DNA of 64,000 nucleotides from an uncultured Sphingomonadales bacterium. GTDB taxonomy: Bacteria; Pseudomonadota; Alphaproteobacteria; Sphingomonadales; Rhodothalassiaceae. Positions 45,982 to 55,100 of this stretch are shown here, one piece after another (the stretch's first letter is position 1; each line of letters starts with the position of its first letter). Where the stretch lies: NCBI GenBank assembly GCA_947499155.1, contig CANMND010000002.1:496001-560000 (forward strand). The letters run 5' to 3'. Both the position numbers and the translations under genes were made by a program. Under the pieces are notes generated by a model, which searched no databases, had not been told where the DNA came from, and saw only the letters and a program-made list of their open reading frames with translations.

Positions 45982-46159
45982 AAACTTGTGTCTGCTCCTG
46001 GCCTCGCCATATATCAAACCCATAACCAGTCTCTTCGCCTATAGAAGTGTTACGGCATTTTTACGGCGACGCGGTTTGTGCGCCATTGAGCAGACACTTG
46101 ATGGAAGACAGTATTTCAGGGCACACTCTGCGAAATTCCTCCAGTCTGACAGAGGCACC

Positions 46160-46837
46160 ATGACCGACGCCCTCACCGCTTTTGATATTATCGTGCTCCT
46201 TTTTGTCACGATTACGGTGATTTATGCTCTGATGAAGGGTTTGACCACCATGCTTTTGACCGTACTTGCATGGGTGGGGGCCATTATAGTCACATTATAC
46301 GCCATGCCTTACGCCACCGATTTTGCGCAAAGCTTTATCCAGCCGACAACGCTTGCAAACGTTATTGCTCTACCTGTTTTGTTCATCGGCAGTCTGATTA
46401 TTTTGAAGCTGATCGCATCTGCCATCGGGTCACGGGTTCGAACCGGCCCGGTTGGTGCACTCGACCGTTCACTGGGTGCAGCCCTTGGGCTTTTTCTTGG
46501 GGCGGTCCTCGTCTCTACTGCTTATTTATTTTTCTCAGGCATAGTGAGTGAAAAGCGCCAGCCCGACTGGATACAGGAAGCCCGGCTAAAACCCCTGGTC
46601 TCATATGGCGCGGCCATGGTTGCCAAAACCGGCCCTGATCTGTTTTCCCGAGTGGAAAAGACCGATGAAGGACAGGACCTTATCAATCAGGTTCGCGGCA
46701 CGTACAACGAAGGTAAAACCAAAGTTCGCTCTGCCGCCGAGACAGCTTATGAAGAACAGGTGCGACGCCAGCTTGATGAAAAGCTGGAAGATCTGATGAA
46801 GTCCCAGAAAGACAAAAAAGAGCCCTCTTCTGAATAG
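46160..46837 (+). CDS. cvpA: CvpA family membrane protein
   Basis: Inner-membrane protein (225 aa) of the family named for colicin V production; its exact role is not settled. Four predicted helices run from FDIIVLLFVTITVIYALMKG to the segment ending TAYLFFSGIV, with the family's small-residue-rich GALDRSLGAALGLFLGAVL. The C-terminal 70 residues are charged and probably coiled (EEQVRRQLDEKLEDLMKSQK). I use the ATG at 46160 with AGAGG just before it. The pairing with purF downstream is the classic one. Confidence 0.92.
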   Translation: MTDALTAFDIIVLLFVTITVIYALMKGLTTMLLTVLAWVGAIIVTLYAMPYATDFAQSFIQPTTLANVIALPVLFIGSLIILKLIASAIGSRVRTGPVGALDRSLGAALGLFLGAVLVSTAYLFFSGIVSEKRQPDWIQEARLKPLVSYGAAMVAKTGPDLFSRVEKTDEGQDLINQVRGTYNEGKTKVRSAAETAYEEQVRRQLDEKLEDLMKSQKDKKEPSSE

Positions 46838-46959
46838 AGGGGCGGCATAAAGGCGCACATGATAAAGAAATATCCTGAAAACGGCTTTTCATCAGCGGCC
46901 CCAGTGCGTATATGAAAGCCTCATTGGCAGCCTCTGAACCATAAGGGCCGCATAAAGGC

Positions 46960-48438
46960 ATGAGCCACGATCATCCGGACTTAATAACCACCCACCCCTT
47001 TGACGATGACAAATTGAAGGAGGAATGTGGCGTTTTTGGTATTTACGGCACCCCAGACGCAGCCGCGCATACGGTTCTGGGCCTTCACGCCTTGCAACAT
47101 CGCGGCCAGGAAGCAGGTGGCATTACCAGCTTCAACGGCGAGACCTTTCATACCCAACGACAATTGGGCCTGGTCTCTGACAATTTTACCAACCAGGCTG
47201 TTATCGACCAATTGGAAGGCTTTGCCGCAATCGGCCATGTACGCTACTCCACGACGGGAGAAAGCAGCATGCGTAATGTGCAACCACTCTTTGCCGATCT
47301 GGCAAGCGGTGGTTTTGCCGCTTCTCATAATGGCAATATCACCAATGCCTGGCACCTGCGCCGCCATCTGGTCCGGCATGGCTCACTCTTCCAGTCCACA
47401 TCAGACACTGAAGTCATCCTTCATCTGGTAGCCACATCCACCTACCGCCCGCTGCTCGACAAAGTGATTGATGCCCTACGCAAGATCGAAGGGGCCTACT
47501 CCCTTGCCATTCTTACCCCTGAAGGGCTGATCGGTGTCCGTGACCCATTGGGCGTGCGGCCATTGGTGCTGGGGATGCTGGGGGATGCCTATATCCTCAG
47601 TTCTGAGACCTGCGCCCTTGATATCATCGGCGCACGCTATGTCCGCGATATCGAGCCTGGCGAAATCGTCATAATCAATGACAAGGGCCTGCGTTCGCTC
47701 TCACCCTTTGTTGAGCTTAATCCCCGTCCCTGCATCTTCGAGCATGTCTATTTCGCACGTCCCGACAGCCTTGTTGATGGCATGTCGGTTTATGATGTGC
47801 GCAAAAGAATCGGCGCAGAACTTGCTCGCGAAGCGCCACAGGACGCAGATGTGGTGATCCCTGTCCCTGATAGTGGTGTACCGGCAGCAATTGGCTATGC
47901 CGCAGAATCCGGCATTCCGTTTGAGCTGGGCATTGTCCGCAATCATTATGTCGGTCGCACTTTTATCGAACCGTCAGACCAGATCCGTCACCTGGGAGTC
48001 CGGCTGAAACACAATGCCAACCGCTGGCAGATTGAAGGCAAGCGGATCATTCTTGTTGATGACTCCATTGTGCGCGGAACTACATCCCTTAAAATCGTTG
48101 ATATGCTGCGTCAGGCAGGTGCCAAAGAAGTCCACATGCGCATCGCCAGCCCGCCAACACGCCATAGCTGTTTTTATGGAGTGGACACGCCTGAGCGCTC
48201 AAAGCTTCTGGCCGCACGCATGGACGTGGACGCCATGTCAAAGCATATCCACACAGATACATTGGCCTTCATCTCTATTGATGGTCTCTATCGCGCCTGC
48301 ATGCAAACAGAAGGGCGCATTAATGACCGTCCGCAATTTTGTGACGCCTGTTTTACCGGCGATTATCCAACACACCTGACCGATCAGGAAGAAGACAACA
48401 GCGACCAGTATACGCTTCTGCAATCCATGGGAAACTGA
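46960..48438 (+). CDS. purF: amidophosphoribosyltransferase
   Basis: First enzyme of de novo purine synthesis (492 aa): makes phosphoribosylamine from PRPP and glutamine. The N-terminal nucleophile is Cys23 in KEECGVFG, so a 22-residue propeptide is expected to be removed. The glutaminase region has ALQHRGQEAGG, and the PRPP site is IILVDDSIVRGTTSLKIVDM. The long-propeptide form with extra cysteines near the C-terminus (RPQFCDACFTGDYP) resembles the Bacillus-type enzyme with an Fe-S cluster. It is the first of three tightly packed genes with the SDR and flavoprotein. Confidence 0.97.
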   Translation: MSHDHPDLITTHPFDDDKLKEECGVFGIYGTPDAAAHTVLGLHALQHRGQEAGGITSFNGETFHTQRQLGLVSDNFTNQAVIDQLEGFAAIGHVRYSTTGESSMRNVQPLFADLASGGFAASHNGNITNAWHLRRHLVRHGSLFQSTSDTEVILHLVATSTYRPLLDKVIDALRKIEGAYSLAILTPEGLIGVRDPLGVRPLVLGMLGDAYILSSETCALDIIGARYVRDIEPGEIVIINDKGLRSLSPFVELNPRPCIFEHVYFARPDSLVDGMSVYDVRKRIGAELAREAPQDADVVIPVPDSGVPAAIGYAAESGIPFELGIVRNHYVGRTFIEPSDQIRHLGVRLKHNANRWQIEGKRIILVDDSIVRGTTSLKIVDMLRQAGAKEVHMRIASPPTRHSCFYGVDTPERSKLLAARMDVDAMSKHIHTDTLAFISIDGLYRACMQTEGRINDRPQFCDACFTGDYPTHLTDQEEDNSDQYTLLQSMGN

Positions 48439-48439
48439 T

Positions 48440-49171
48440 ATGGGACGCCTGAAAGATCGCATCGCCGTCGTAACCGGCGCATCGCGCGGCATTGGTTATG
48501 CCGTCGCCAAGGCGCTTGCCAAAGAAGGCGCGCATATAATCGCCATCGCCCGTCCACGCAGCAAGGCCGCTCTGGAAGAGCTGGACGATGATATCCGCGC
48601 CCTGGGTGGAAGTGCAACGCTCACACCGCTTGACCTTACTGACTATGTAGGTATCGACCGTTTGGGTGCTGCCATTTACGAACGCTGGGGACGGCTTGAT
48701 ATTCTCGTTGCCAATGCGGGGCTTCTTGGTTCCCTCTCACCTATGGGTCACCTTGATCCCAAGGAATGGGACAGGGTTATGGCTGTCAATGTAACCGCTA
48801 ACTGGCGGCTCATTCGCTCTCTGGAATCGCTATTGCGCCAGTCAGATGCGGGACGTGCCCTGTTTGTCACTTCTGGCGCTGCTCACAAGGCCGTTCCCTA
48901 TTGGGGGCTATATGCCACAAGCAAGGCGGCGATGGAAAAGATGGTCGAAATTTATGCTGCGGAATGTGCAAAAACACCAGTCAGGGTCAATATGATCAAT
49001 CCCGGTCCTATTCGCACCGGTATGCGCGCCAAGGCATTTCCCGGTGAGGACCCTGAAACTCTCGCCACACCTGCCGATATTGCCCCCATGTTCGTTGAAA
49101 TGGTGACGCCTGAATATCAAAAGAACGGCCACATTGCACATTTCAGGGACTGGAAGAATACGCACGACTGA
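48440..49171 (+). CDS. SDR family NAD(P)-dependent oxidoreductase
   Basis: Short-chain dehydrogenase/reductase (243 aa) of unknown substrate. The cofactor motif is VVTGASRGIGYAVAKALA at the N-terminus. NAG occurs in LVANAGLLG, the catalytic Ser in VTSGAAHKA and the YxxxK in LYATSKAAMEK. The Asp/Arg pattern after strand 2 (IAIARPRSK) suggests NADP rather than NAD. It begins one base after the purF stop and overlaps the next gene by one base. SDR genes next to purF are a recurrent alphaproteobacterial arrangement; the function is not known to me. Confidence 0.9.
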   Translation: MGRLKDRIAVVTGASRGIGYAVAKALAKEGAHIIAIARPRSKAALEELDDDIRALGGSATLTPLDLTDYVGIDRLGAAIYERWGRLDILVANAGLLGSLSPMGHLDPKEWDRVMAVNVTANWRLIRSLESLLRQSDAGRALFVTSGAAHKAVPYWGLYATSKAAMEKMVEIYAAECAKTPVRVNMINPGPIRTGMRAKAFPGEDPETLATPADIAPMFVEMVTPEYQKNGHIAHFRDWKNTHD

Positions 49172-50373
49172 TGGCGCAAAGTCAGCCATTTTCCTTAGAT
49201 AATCATGATGTCGTCATCATTGGAGCCGGCGCGGCAGGCCTGATGTGCGCAATTGAGGCCGGACGGCGCGGACGCCGCGTCCTGATTCTTGACCACGCGC
49301 AAAAACCAGCAGAAAAAATACGAATCTCAGGTGGCGGACGCTGTAACTTTACCAATATCCACACGCACCCGGAGGCCTTTCTCTCTCAGAACCCGCGCTT
49401 TTGCATTTCAGCGCTCAAGCGCTTTACGCCCGCACAATTCATTGAACGTGTCGAACGACACAAAATCGGCTGGCATGAAAAGACGCTGGGGCAGCTTTTT
49501 TGCGATGACAGCTCAAGCCGTATCATTTCCATGCTGCTTGATGACTGCAAGGCTGCCGGCGTCACTCTACGCCTGGCTACGCCGGTGAAAAGCATAGAAA
49601 AATCCGCAGATGGCTTCAGGCTTGCCACGCATAACTCCACAATACACACAGCACAGCTCGTGATCGCAACCGGTGGCAAGTCGATCCCCAAAATGGGCGC
49701 AACCGCATTTGGTTATGAGATAGCGGAACAGTTTGGCCACACTATCATCCCCACACGCGCAGGCCTGGTTCCCTTTACTTTTGATGACAAGATGCGCGCT
49801 GAAATGAAAACCCTTGCGGGGATTTCCGTAGACGCCCGCCTCACCTGCAAGAAGACGGAATTTTCCGAAGGTCTGCTATTCACTCATCGCGGGCTGTCTG
49901 GCCCATCAATCCTGCAGATTTCTTCTTACTGGCGTGAAGGTACAGCCCTTAGGGTAAATCTTCTGCCCCATGTGGATACAGTGACGGCCCTAAAGGACAT
50001 GAAAAATAAGCATGGCCGTGTGACATTGGCCAACTGCCTGGCGGAATGGCTACCCAAACGCCTTGCCATGCAGATTACCGCCCGCTTTGGGTCTGACCGC
50101 AAATTGGCGGATATCAGCAAGGATGATATGACAGCTTTGGCAGCCGCCATTAATGATTGGACTGTGATACCCCAGGGGACAGAAGGCTACCGCACCGCTG
50201 AAGTCACACTTGGCGGCGTGGATACAGATGGTCTCTCATCCCAAACCATGGAATCAAAGCACTGCCCCGGTCTTTATTTCATTGGGGAAGTGGTGGATGT
50301 AACCGGGCATCTGGGTGGCTATAATTTTCAGTGGGCCTGGGCATCCGGCCATGCAGCAGGACATGCTGTCTAA
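49171..50373 (+). CDS. HI0933-family NAD(P)/FAD-dependent oxidoreductase (YhiN/BaiN type)
   Basis: Flavoprotein (400 aa) with an N-terminal Rossmann FAD site (VVIIGAGAAGLMCAIEAGRRG) and the family signature ISGGGRCNFTN near residue 55. GLSGPSILQISSYW lies in the inserted domain, and the second FAD-contact region is VVDVTGHLGGYNFQWAWASG at the end. Members such as BaiN act on bile acids in gut clostridia, but the physiological substrate in Proteobacteria is unclear. The TGATG overlap with the SDR gene shows coupling. The length is normal. Confidence 0.92.
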   Translation: MAQSQPFSLDNHDVVIIGAGAAGLMCAIEAGRRGRRVLILDHAQKPAEKIRISGGGRCNFTNIHTHPEAFLSQNPRFCISALKRFTPAQFIERVERHKIGWHEKTLGQLFCDDSSSRIISMLLDDCKAAGVTLRLATPVKSIEKSADGFRLATHNSTIHTAQLVIATGGKSIPKMGATAFGYEIAEQFGHTIIPTRAGLVPFTFDDKMRAEMKTLAGISVDARLTCKKTEFSEGLLFTHRGLSGPSILQISSYWREGTALRVNLLPHVDTVTALKDMKNKHGRVTLANCLAEWLPKRLAMQITARFGSDRKLADISKDDMTALAAAINDWTVIPQGTEGYRTAEVTLGGVDTDGLSSQTMESKHCPGLYFIGEVVDVTGHLGGYNFQWAWASGHAAGHAV

Positions 50374-50382
50374 GAGACCTCT

Positions 50383-50718
50383 TCAGCCACGCATATCAGC
50401 GGTTTCAGATGGCAGATAGACCGTTAAGCCTTCCATGTCATTCGTCACCACAATCTGACAACCAAGTCGCGACGTTGAAGTAACTCCTGAAGCCAAATCA
50501 AGCAGGATATCTTCATCCTCACTCATCTCCGGTGAGAGGCGATCAAAATCCTCGTCAGAAAAAATCATGTGACAAGTGGAGCAGGCCAGATTGCCGCCAC
50601 AGGCCCCTTCAACGTCAATACCTTCATATTGCGCCAGCTTCATCAAGTTCATCCCCAATGGCGCATCAATAGTACGCTGCGCCGTACGATCCGGGGATAC
50701 AAAAGTAATTTTAACCAT
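50383..50718 (-). CDS. fdx: 2Fe-2S ferredoxin (adrenodoxin type)
   Basis: Electron carrier (111 aa) of the adrenodoxin-like class used in iron-sulfur cluster assembly and some P450 systems. Ligands are Cys40, Cys46, Cys49 and Cys87 (EGACGGNLACSTCHMIF ... SRLGCQI). The acidic patch FSDEDFDRLSPEMSEDEDILL is where partner proteins dock. It lies 17 bases after the cysteine desulfurase gene on the same strand, which favours a role in Fe-S assembly. Confidence 0.94.
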   Translation of the reverse strand: MVKITFVSPDRTAQRTIDAPLGMNLMKLAQYEGIDVEGACGGNLACSTCHMIFSDEDFDRLSPEMSEDEDILLDLASGVTSTSRLGCQIVVTNDMEGLTVYLPSETADMRG

Positions 50719-50735
50719 CTGTCTCCAAAGCGAGC

Positions 50736-51911
50736 CTATTCGGCTGCGTCCTGCGTTACGCCACCCAATTCAGACACCACTCTGCAGACCGTCTCGGCGG
50801 CAAAGTCCATCTCCTCAGCGGTGGTAAAGCGCCCGATTCCAAAGCGCAAGGACGCTGACGCCAGTGAGCGTGGGCGGCCAATGGCTTCCAAGACATATGA
50901 AGGGCCAGTGGAAGCCGATGAACAAGCTGAACCCGATGATACGGCCAGGTCACGCACGCCACTCATCAGCAGATCACCGGAAAGGCCGGGAAAACTGATA
51001 TTAAGGTTCCCCCACCAGCGGGCATCCAGATCACCATTGATCAAAATTCCAGGATGGCTTGCCCGGATTTTGGCAAGAAAGCCCTGCATCAAACCTTTGA
51101 TCCGGCTTTCTTCCTGTCCCATATCAAGGGATGCCAACCGGGCCGCTTCGCCAAGACCCACACACAAGGCAGGAGCCAGAGTCCCTGCCCTTACGCCATT
51201 TTCCTGTCCACCCCCTGACATTTGCGGCACGAACCGGACACGGGGACGACTGCGGCGAATATAAATCGCACCAACCCCTTTTGGTCCATATATCTTGTGG
51301 CCGGAAATACTCAGGATGTCGATTTTCATCCGCTCCACATCAAGCGGTATTTTACCAAAGGCCTGGGCGGCATCACAGTGAAAATAGATACCCCGCTCCC
51401 GACAAAGGGCACCAATTTTCGCCAAGGGCTGCACAACCCCGATTTCATTATGGACAGCCATCACCGAGACAAGCGCTGTCTCATCGCTTAGACTGTCTGC
51501 CAAATCATCCAGATCGATCAGCCCATTCGCCCCCACAGGCAGCCAGGTAACGCGTGCACCAAAACGCTCCATGACCTTGGCTGATTCCACCACACATTTA
51601 TGCTCGGTGACCGGGATCACCATATGCGGTTTTTGCTTTATGAGCGCTTCCATCACGCCCTTGATCGCGAGATTGTTCGACTCCGTTGCGCCGGATGTGA
51701 AAAACAGCGCTTTAGGGTCTGCATTGATCAGTGATGCAATTGTGCCTCTAGCCTGGTCAATTGCTGCTTCTGCTTCCCAGCCAAAGCGGTGAGTACTGGA
51801 ATGGGGATTGCCAAAGCGCGGACCCAGCCACGGTGTCATGGCGTCCAGAACCTGTGGGTCCATCGGTGTCGTCGCCTGATAATCGAGATAAACCGGTGTT
51901 TTCACACCCAT
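50736..51911 (-). CDS. iscS: cysteine desulfurase (IscS-like)
   Basis: PLP-dependent enzyme (391 aa) that takes sulfur from cysteine for Fe-S clusters and tRNA modification. The PLP lysine is Lys206 in SISGHKIYGPKG, with EHKCVVES and GVVQPLAKI as further family marks. The active-site Cys330 lies on a long loop (SSGSACSSASTGPSYVLEA), as in group I enzymes. I place the start at 51911 (MGVKTPVYLDYQ) with AGGAG seven bases upstream. It follows the second desulfurase by 27 bases. The symbol rests on similarity; IscS and NifS types are hard to tell apart. Confidence 0.92.
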   Translation of the reverse strand: MGVKTPVYLDYQATTPMDPQVLDAMTPWLGPRFGNPHSSTHRFGWEAEAAIDQARGTIASLINADPKALFFTSGATESNNLAIKGVMEALIKQKPHMVIPVTEHKCVVESAKVMERFGARVTWLPVGANGLIDLDDLADSLSDETALVSVMAVHNEIGVVQPLAKIGALCRERGIYFHCDAAQAFGKIPLDVERMKIDILSISGHKIYGPKGVGAIYIRRSRPRVRFVPQMSGGGQENGVRAGTLAPALCVGLGEAARLASLDMGQEESRIKGLMQGFLAKIRASHPGILINGDLDARWWGNLNISFPGLSGDLLMSGVRDLAVSSGSACSSASTGPSYVLEAIGRPRSLASASLRFGIGRFTTAEEMDFAAETVCRVVSELGGVTQDAAE

Positions 51912-51938
51912 TCCAACACTCCTGCCGTTCAATAGAAT

Positions 51939-53072
51939 TTATGAAACCGCCATGCGGCGCTTATGGCGGACATAGATCTTCTCCCAGGCTGCCAAAAAGC
52001 GCGACACATCCTCTTTCGTCGTCTCAGGCCCAAGACTGACGCGGATGGCCTGGGATGACGCCTCATGGCTCACTCCCATGGCCTCCAGCACATGACTGGG
52101 GCGGACCTTGCCAGACGAGCAGGCAGAACCGGCGCTTATGGCGATTCCTTCCAGATCAAAGCTCATGACCTGGGTTTCAGCAGCAAGACCGGGCATGCGG
52201 ACGGACACCGTATTGCACAGTCTGGGGGCATCCTGGCCAAAAACTGTGCCTTCAGACGTAATCGCTGCAAGGCCTGATTCCAACATGTCACGCAAATCGG
52301 CCAGATGACTCGTTTTTTCAGCGGTCTCCATGGCGATACGGGCCGCAGCGCCAAAGCTTGCAATTCCGGGCACATTCTCAGTACCGGAACGACGACCGAG
52401 TTCCTGCCCACCGCCCGTCGCCTGCGCTGTTATGACAACAGACCCGCGTGCCCACAAAACACCTGCCCCCTTCAAGGCCCCCATTTTGTGGCCAGAAAGG
52501 GTCAACAGATCCACACCCAGTTCATGCACTGATATGGGCAAGCGCCCGCCGGCCTGAACGGCATCACAGTGCATAAGGCCACCTTTGCCATGAACACGCT
52601 CTGTAATGGCGGATATAGGCTGAATGACGCCCGTTTCATTATTGGCCAGCATCACTGAAACCAGGGGAGGCGCGTCCATCTGGTCCAAAAGCACATCAAG
52701 AGCTTCCATATCAAGGACACCATTGGGTAAAACCGGGCAGATATGAAGAGTGCGCCCGCATGACTTGGCCGCCACTAAAACGCTGTCATGTTCAATGGCG
52801 GATACGATCAACGGACCTGTCCTTGCGCCATGAAGCGCCAGAATATTGGCTTCCGTCCCGCCTGAGGTGAAGATAATTTCTTGCGGGCGTGCACCAATCA
52901 GGGCGGCTATGTCGCCGCGCGCACTTTCCACAACAGCACGGGCATCACGACCTTCTGCATGCACAGAAGACGGATTCCCGTTTAAAGCCATGGCCGCAAG
53001 AGCAGCTTCACGCGCCTCAACCAAAACAGGCGCTGTAGCATTATAATCAAGATAAAGACGATTGTTGTTCAT
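51939..53072 (-). CDS. cysteine desulfurase family protein (NifS-like)
   Basis: Second group I desulfurase (377 aa). It has the PLP lysine Lys196 in TLSGHKMGALKG, the active-site Cys318 in ISAGSACSSGKVRPSHVLEAMG, and the YLDYNATAPV opening. It differs enough from the downstream gene that the two are old paralogues, not a recent copy. Tandem desulfurases before Suf or Isc genes are frequent in alphaproteobacteria. No scaffold gene (iscU, sufB) is in this strand block. It is divergent from the alpha/beta hydrolase gene. Confidence 0.92.
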   Translation of the reverse strand: MNNNRLYLDYNATAPVLVEAREAALAAMALNGNPSSVHAEGRDARAVVESARGDIAALIGARPQEIIFTSGGTEANILALHGARTGPLIVSAIEHDSVLVAAKSCGRTLHICPVLPNGVLDMEALDVLLDQMDAPPLVSVMLANNETGVIQPISAITERVHGKGGLMHCDAVQAGGRLPISVHELGVDLLTLSGHKMGALKGAGVLWARGSVVITAQATGGGQELGRRSGTENVPGIASFGAAARIAMETAEKTSHLADLRDMLESGLAAITSEGTVFGQDAPRLCNTVSVRMPGLAAETQVMSFDLEGIAISAGSACSSGKVRPSHVLEAMGVSHEASSQAIRVSLGPETTKEDVSRFLAAWEKIYVRHKRRMAVS

Positions 53073-53149
53073 GATCAGGAAATAGTGTCAGTTATAATGA
53101 AAATCAAAGGTAATCCATGAGCCATAATGTATCATGACACCCGGACCGC

Positions 53150-53177
53150 TTGCACCAGAGCGTGACAAGCTTATATA
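53150..53177 (+). promoter_or_regulatory. candidate promoter of the alpha/beta hydrolase gene
   Basis: TTGCAC (53150-53155), a 16-base spacer and TATATA (53172-53177), in the 193-base divergent region. Pattern match only. Confidence 0.4.
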
Positions 53178-53265
53178 AGGCTTAAACCCTTGCGGCTCCT
53201 ATAGCCTTTCAACGCTATGTCCGCAAATGTCCATAAGCCCGTGATCGAAAGTGACGAACCCGCCT

Positions 53266-53904
53266 ATGCCTGACGTGATTTTTAACGGCCCCGACGGACG
53301 CCTCGAAGGCCGTTACCAACCCGGCAAGACGCCTAATGCGCCTATCGCTCTTATCTTGCACCCGCATCCGCAGTTCGGCGGGACGATGAACAACAAGGTT
53401 GTTTATCACCTGTTTCACGCATTCGCCAAACGAGGCTTTGCCACCCTGCGTTTCAACTTTCGTGGTGTCGGACGTAGCCAGGGAGAGTTTGACAATGGCA
53501 TCGGCGAATTGTCCGACGCAGCAGCCGCCCTTGACTGGGTACAGACGTTTAACCCGGAAGCCCCTGCAACCTGGGTTGCCGGATTTTCCTTCGGTGCCTG
53601 GATTTCAATGCAGCTTTTAATGCGGCGTCCTGAAATTCAGGGCTTCATCTCAGTTGCACCCCCGGCTGACAAATATGACTTTACTTTTCTTGCTCCATGC
53701 CCGTCATCGGGCCTTATGGTTCAGGGAACAGCAGATGATATTGTCACCCCGGCCTCTGTCCAAAAGTTGATTGAAAAGCTCAAACAGCAAAAGGCTATCG
53801 TCATTGATCAGGCGATCATCGAAGGAGCCGACCACTTTTTTGAAGGCAAGCTCGATGAGATGATTGCTGAAGTTGACGCCTATCTCGACAAACGGCTTGG
53901 CTGA
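53266..53904 (+). CDS. alpha/beta hydrolase
   Basis: Small cytoplasmic hydrolase (212 aa). The nucleophile elbow is GFSFGAW with Ser in AGFSFGAWISMQL near residue 110. An oxyanion-side motif is HPHPQFGGTMNNKVV near residue 35. The Asp is in GTADDIVTP and the His in IEGADHFFEGKLDE. The pattern is that of the conserved CC/dienelactone-hydrolase-like family often found beside cysteine desulfurase genes; its substrate is unknown. I use the ATG at 53266; a GTG at 53251 adds five residues. Confidence 0.88.
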   Translation: MPDVIFNGPDGRLEGRYQPGKTPNAPIALILHPHPQFGGTMNNKVVYHLFHAFAKRGFATLRFNFRGVGRSQGEFDNGIGELSDAAAALDWVQTFNPEAPATWVAGFSFGAWISMQLLMRRPEIQGFISVAPPADKYDFTFLAPCPSSGLMVQGTADDIVTPASVQKLIEKLKQQKAIVIDQAIIEGADHFFEGKLDEMIAEVDAYLDKRLG

Positions 53905-53930
53905 TTGAGAGATTTGCCACGACCGTCACA

Positions 53931-53960
53931 ATGCGCATGACCTCAGAACGTTATGCGCAT
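53931..53960. repeat. pair of palindromic octamers
   Basis: ATGCGCAT occurs at 53931-53938 and 53953-53960, 22 bases centre to centre. As a pair they also form a 9-base stem (AATGCGCAT with ATGCGCATT) around a 14-base loop, 26 bases after the hydrolase stop. It could be a terminator or an operator for the next gene. Confidence 0.45.
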
Positions 53961-54071
53961 TTCCTAAAACACTCTATCCAGAAAGAAGCGCCATTCCTGA
54001 TCTTTTGACTAAGCTTTAAAAACCTGGATGATTATCTCTGTCGAAACAGGAATAAAGGGGGGAAGACATCC

Positions 54072-55100
54072 ATGGACAAGGTACGCTCAAAGGCTCCATT
54101 ACGTCTGGGATTGGCTGGCGGCGGTAGTGACGTTTCACCTTATTGTGATCTCTATGGCGGTGCAGTTTTAAACGCCACCATTGATCTGAGTGCCTATTGC
54201 ACGATCGAACCATCACCGGACGGTATGGTGCGCTTTCGGGCAACAGACCGTGATGAAGTCTTCACAGACGAGCCTCGTTCTTCCTATGGCTATGATGGGC
54301 TGCTGGACCTCCACAAAGGCGTCTACAACCGGGTTGTTCGTGATTACAATAATGGTGAGCCACTAAAGATTCATGTCACCACCTTTTCCGATGCACCAGC
54401 AGGATCGGGGCTAGGGTCCTCTTCCACCATGGTGGTTGCTATCCTCAGCGCCTATACAGAATTGCTGCACCTTCCTCTGGGTGAATTTGATATTGCCCGC
54501 ATCGCGTTTGAAATCGAACGCCGCGACATTGGCCTTCGAGGCGGCGGACAAGATCAATATGCTGCAACCTTTGGCGGCGTGAATTTTCTGGAATTTTATG
54601 AAAGTGACCGCGTAGTGGTGAACCCCTTGCGGGTCAAAAACTGGATTTTAAATGAGCTTCAAGCATCACTAGTCCTGTTTTTTTCCGGAGTATCACGGGA
54701 ATCAGACAAGATTATCGCTGAGCAGGTCAAAAACTTCCAAAACAAGTCCGGCAAAAGTATCGAGGCCGTTCATTCGCTGAAAAAAGACGCTTATTACATG
54801 AAGGATGCCCTTTTGAAGGGTGATATCCCGGAATTTGGAGCCATTCTGGGTCGCTCCTGGGAAGCCAAAAGGCAAGTTGCCGCCAACATCTCCAACACCT
54901 TGATGGAAGATGTTCTCGACCGCGCCAGAAAAGCCGGAGCCTGGTCGGGCAAGGTCTCAGGTGCAGGCGGTGGCGGCTTTATGATGCTGATGGTGGACCC
55001 GGTCGACCGCATGCAGCTCATATCCGCCCTCAATACGCTCGACGGGCGCGTTGTCCATTTTAATTTCGTCAAACAGGGAACACAGGCATGGCGAATATAA
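54072..55100 (+). CDS. hddA: GHMP kinase, D-glycero-D-manno-heptose 7-phosphate kinase-like
   Basis: Sugar kinase (342 aa) of the GHMP superfamily. It opens with [20 protein letters not shown], which is characteristic of heptose-7-phosphate kinases, and has the ATP loop [17 protein letters not shown] near residue 112 and the C-terminal [14 protein letters not shown]. HddA phosphorylates at the anomeric position in the GDP-D-glycero-alpha-D-manno-heptose pathway, which feeds S-layer or capsule glycans. It overlaps gmhA by 13 bases, the enzyme for the preceding step, which supports the call. hddC and gmhB do not follow. Confidence 0.88.
   Translation: MDKVRSKAPLRLGLAGGGSDVSPYCDLYGGAVLNATIDLSAYCTIEPSPDGMVRFRATDRDEVFTDEPRSSYGYDGLLDLHKGVYNRVVRDYNNGEPLKIHVTTFSDAPAGSGLGSSSTMVVAILSAYTELLHLPLGEFDIARIAFEIERRDIGLRGGGQDQYAATFGGVNFLEFYESDRVVVNPLRVKNWILNELQASLVLFFSGVSRESDKIIAEQVKNFQNKSGKSIEAVHSLKKDAYYMKDALLKGDIPEFGAILGRSWEAKRQVAANISNTLMEDVLDRARKAGAWSGKVSGAGGGGFMMLMVDPVDRMQLISALNTLDGRVVHFNFVKQGTQAWRI

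Noticed and set aside
50569-51264. 231-aa plus-strand frame
   Set aside because: Antisense of the ferredoxin and desulfurase genes, low-complexity and Pro/Arg-rich, no family resemblance.
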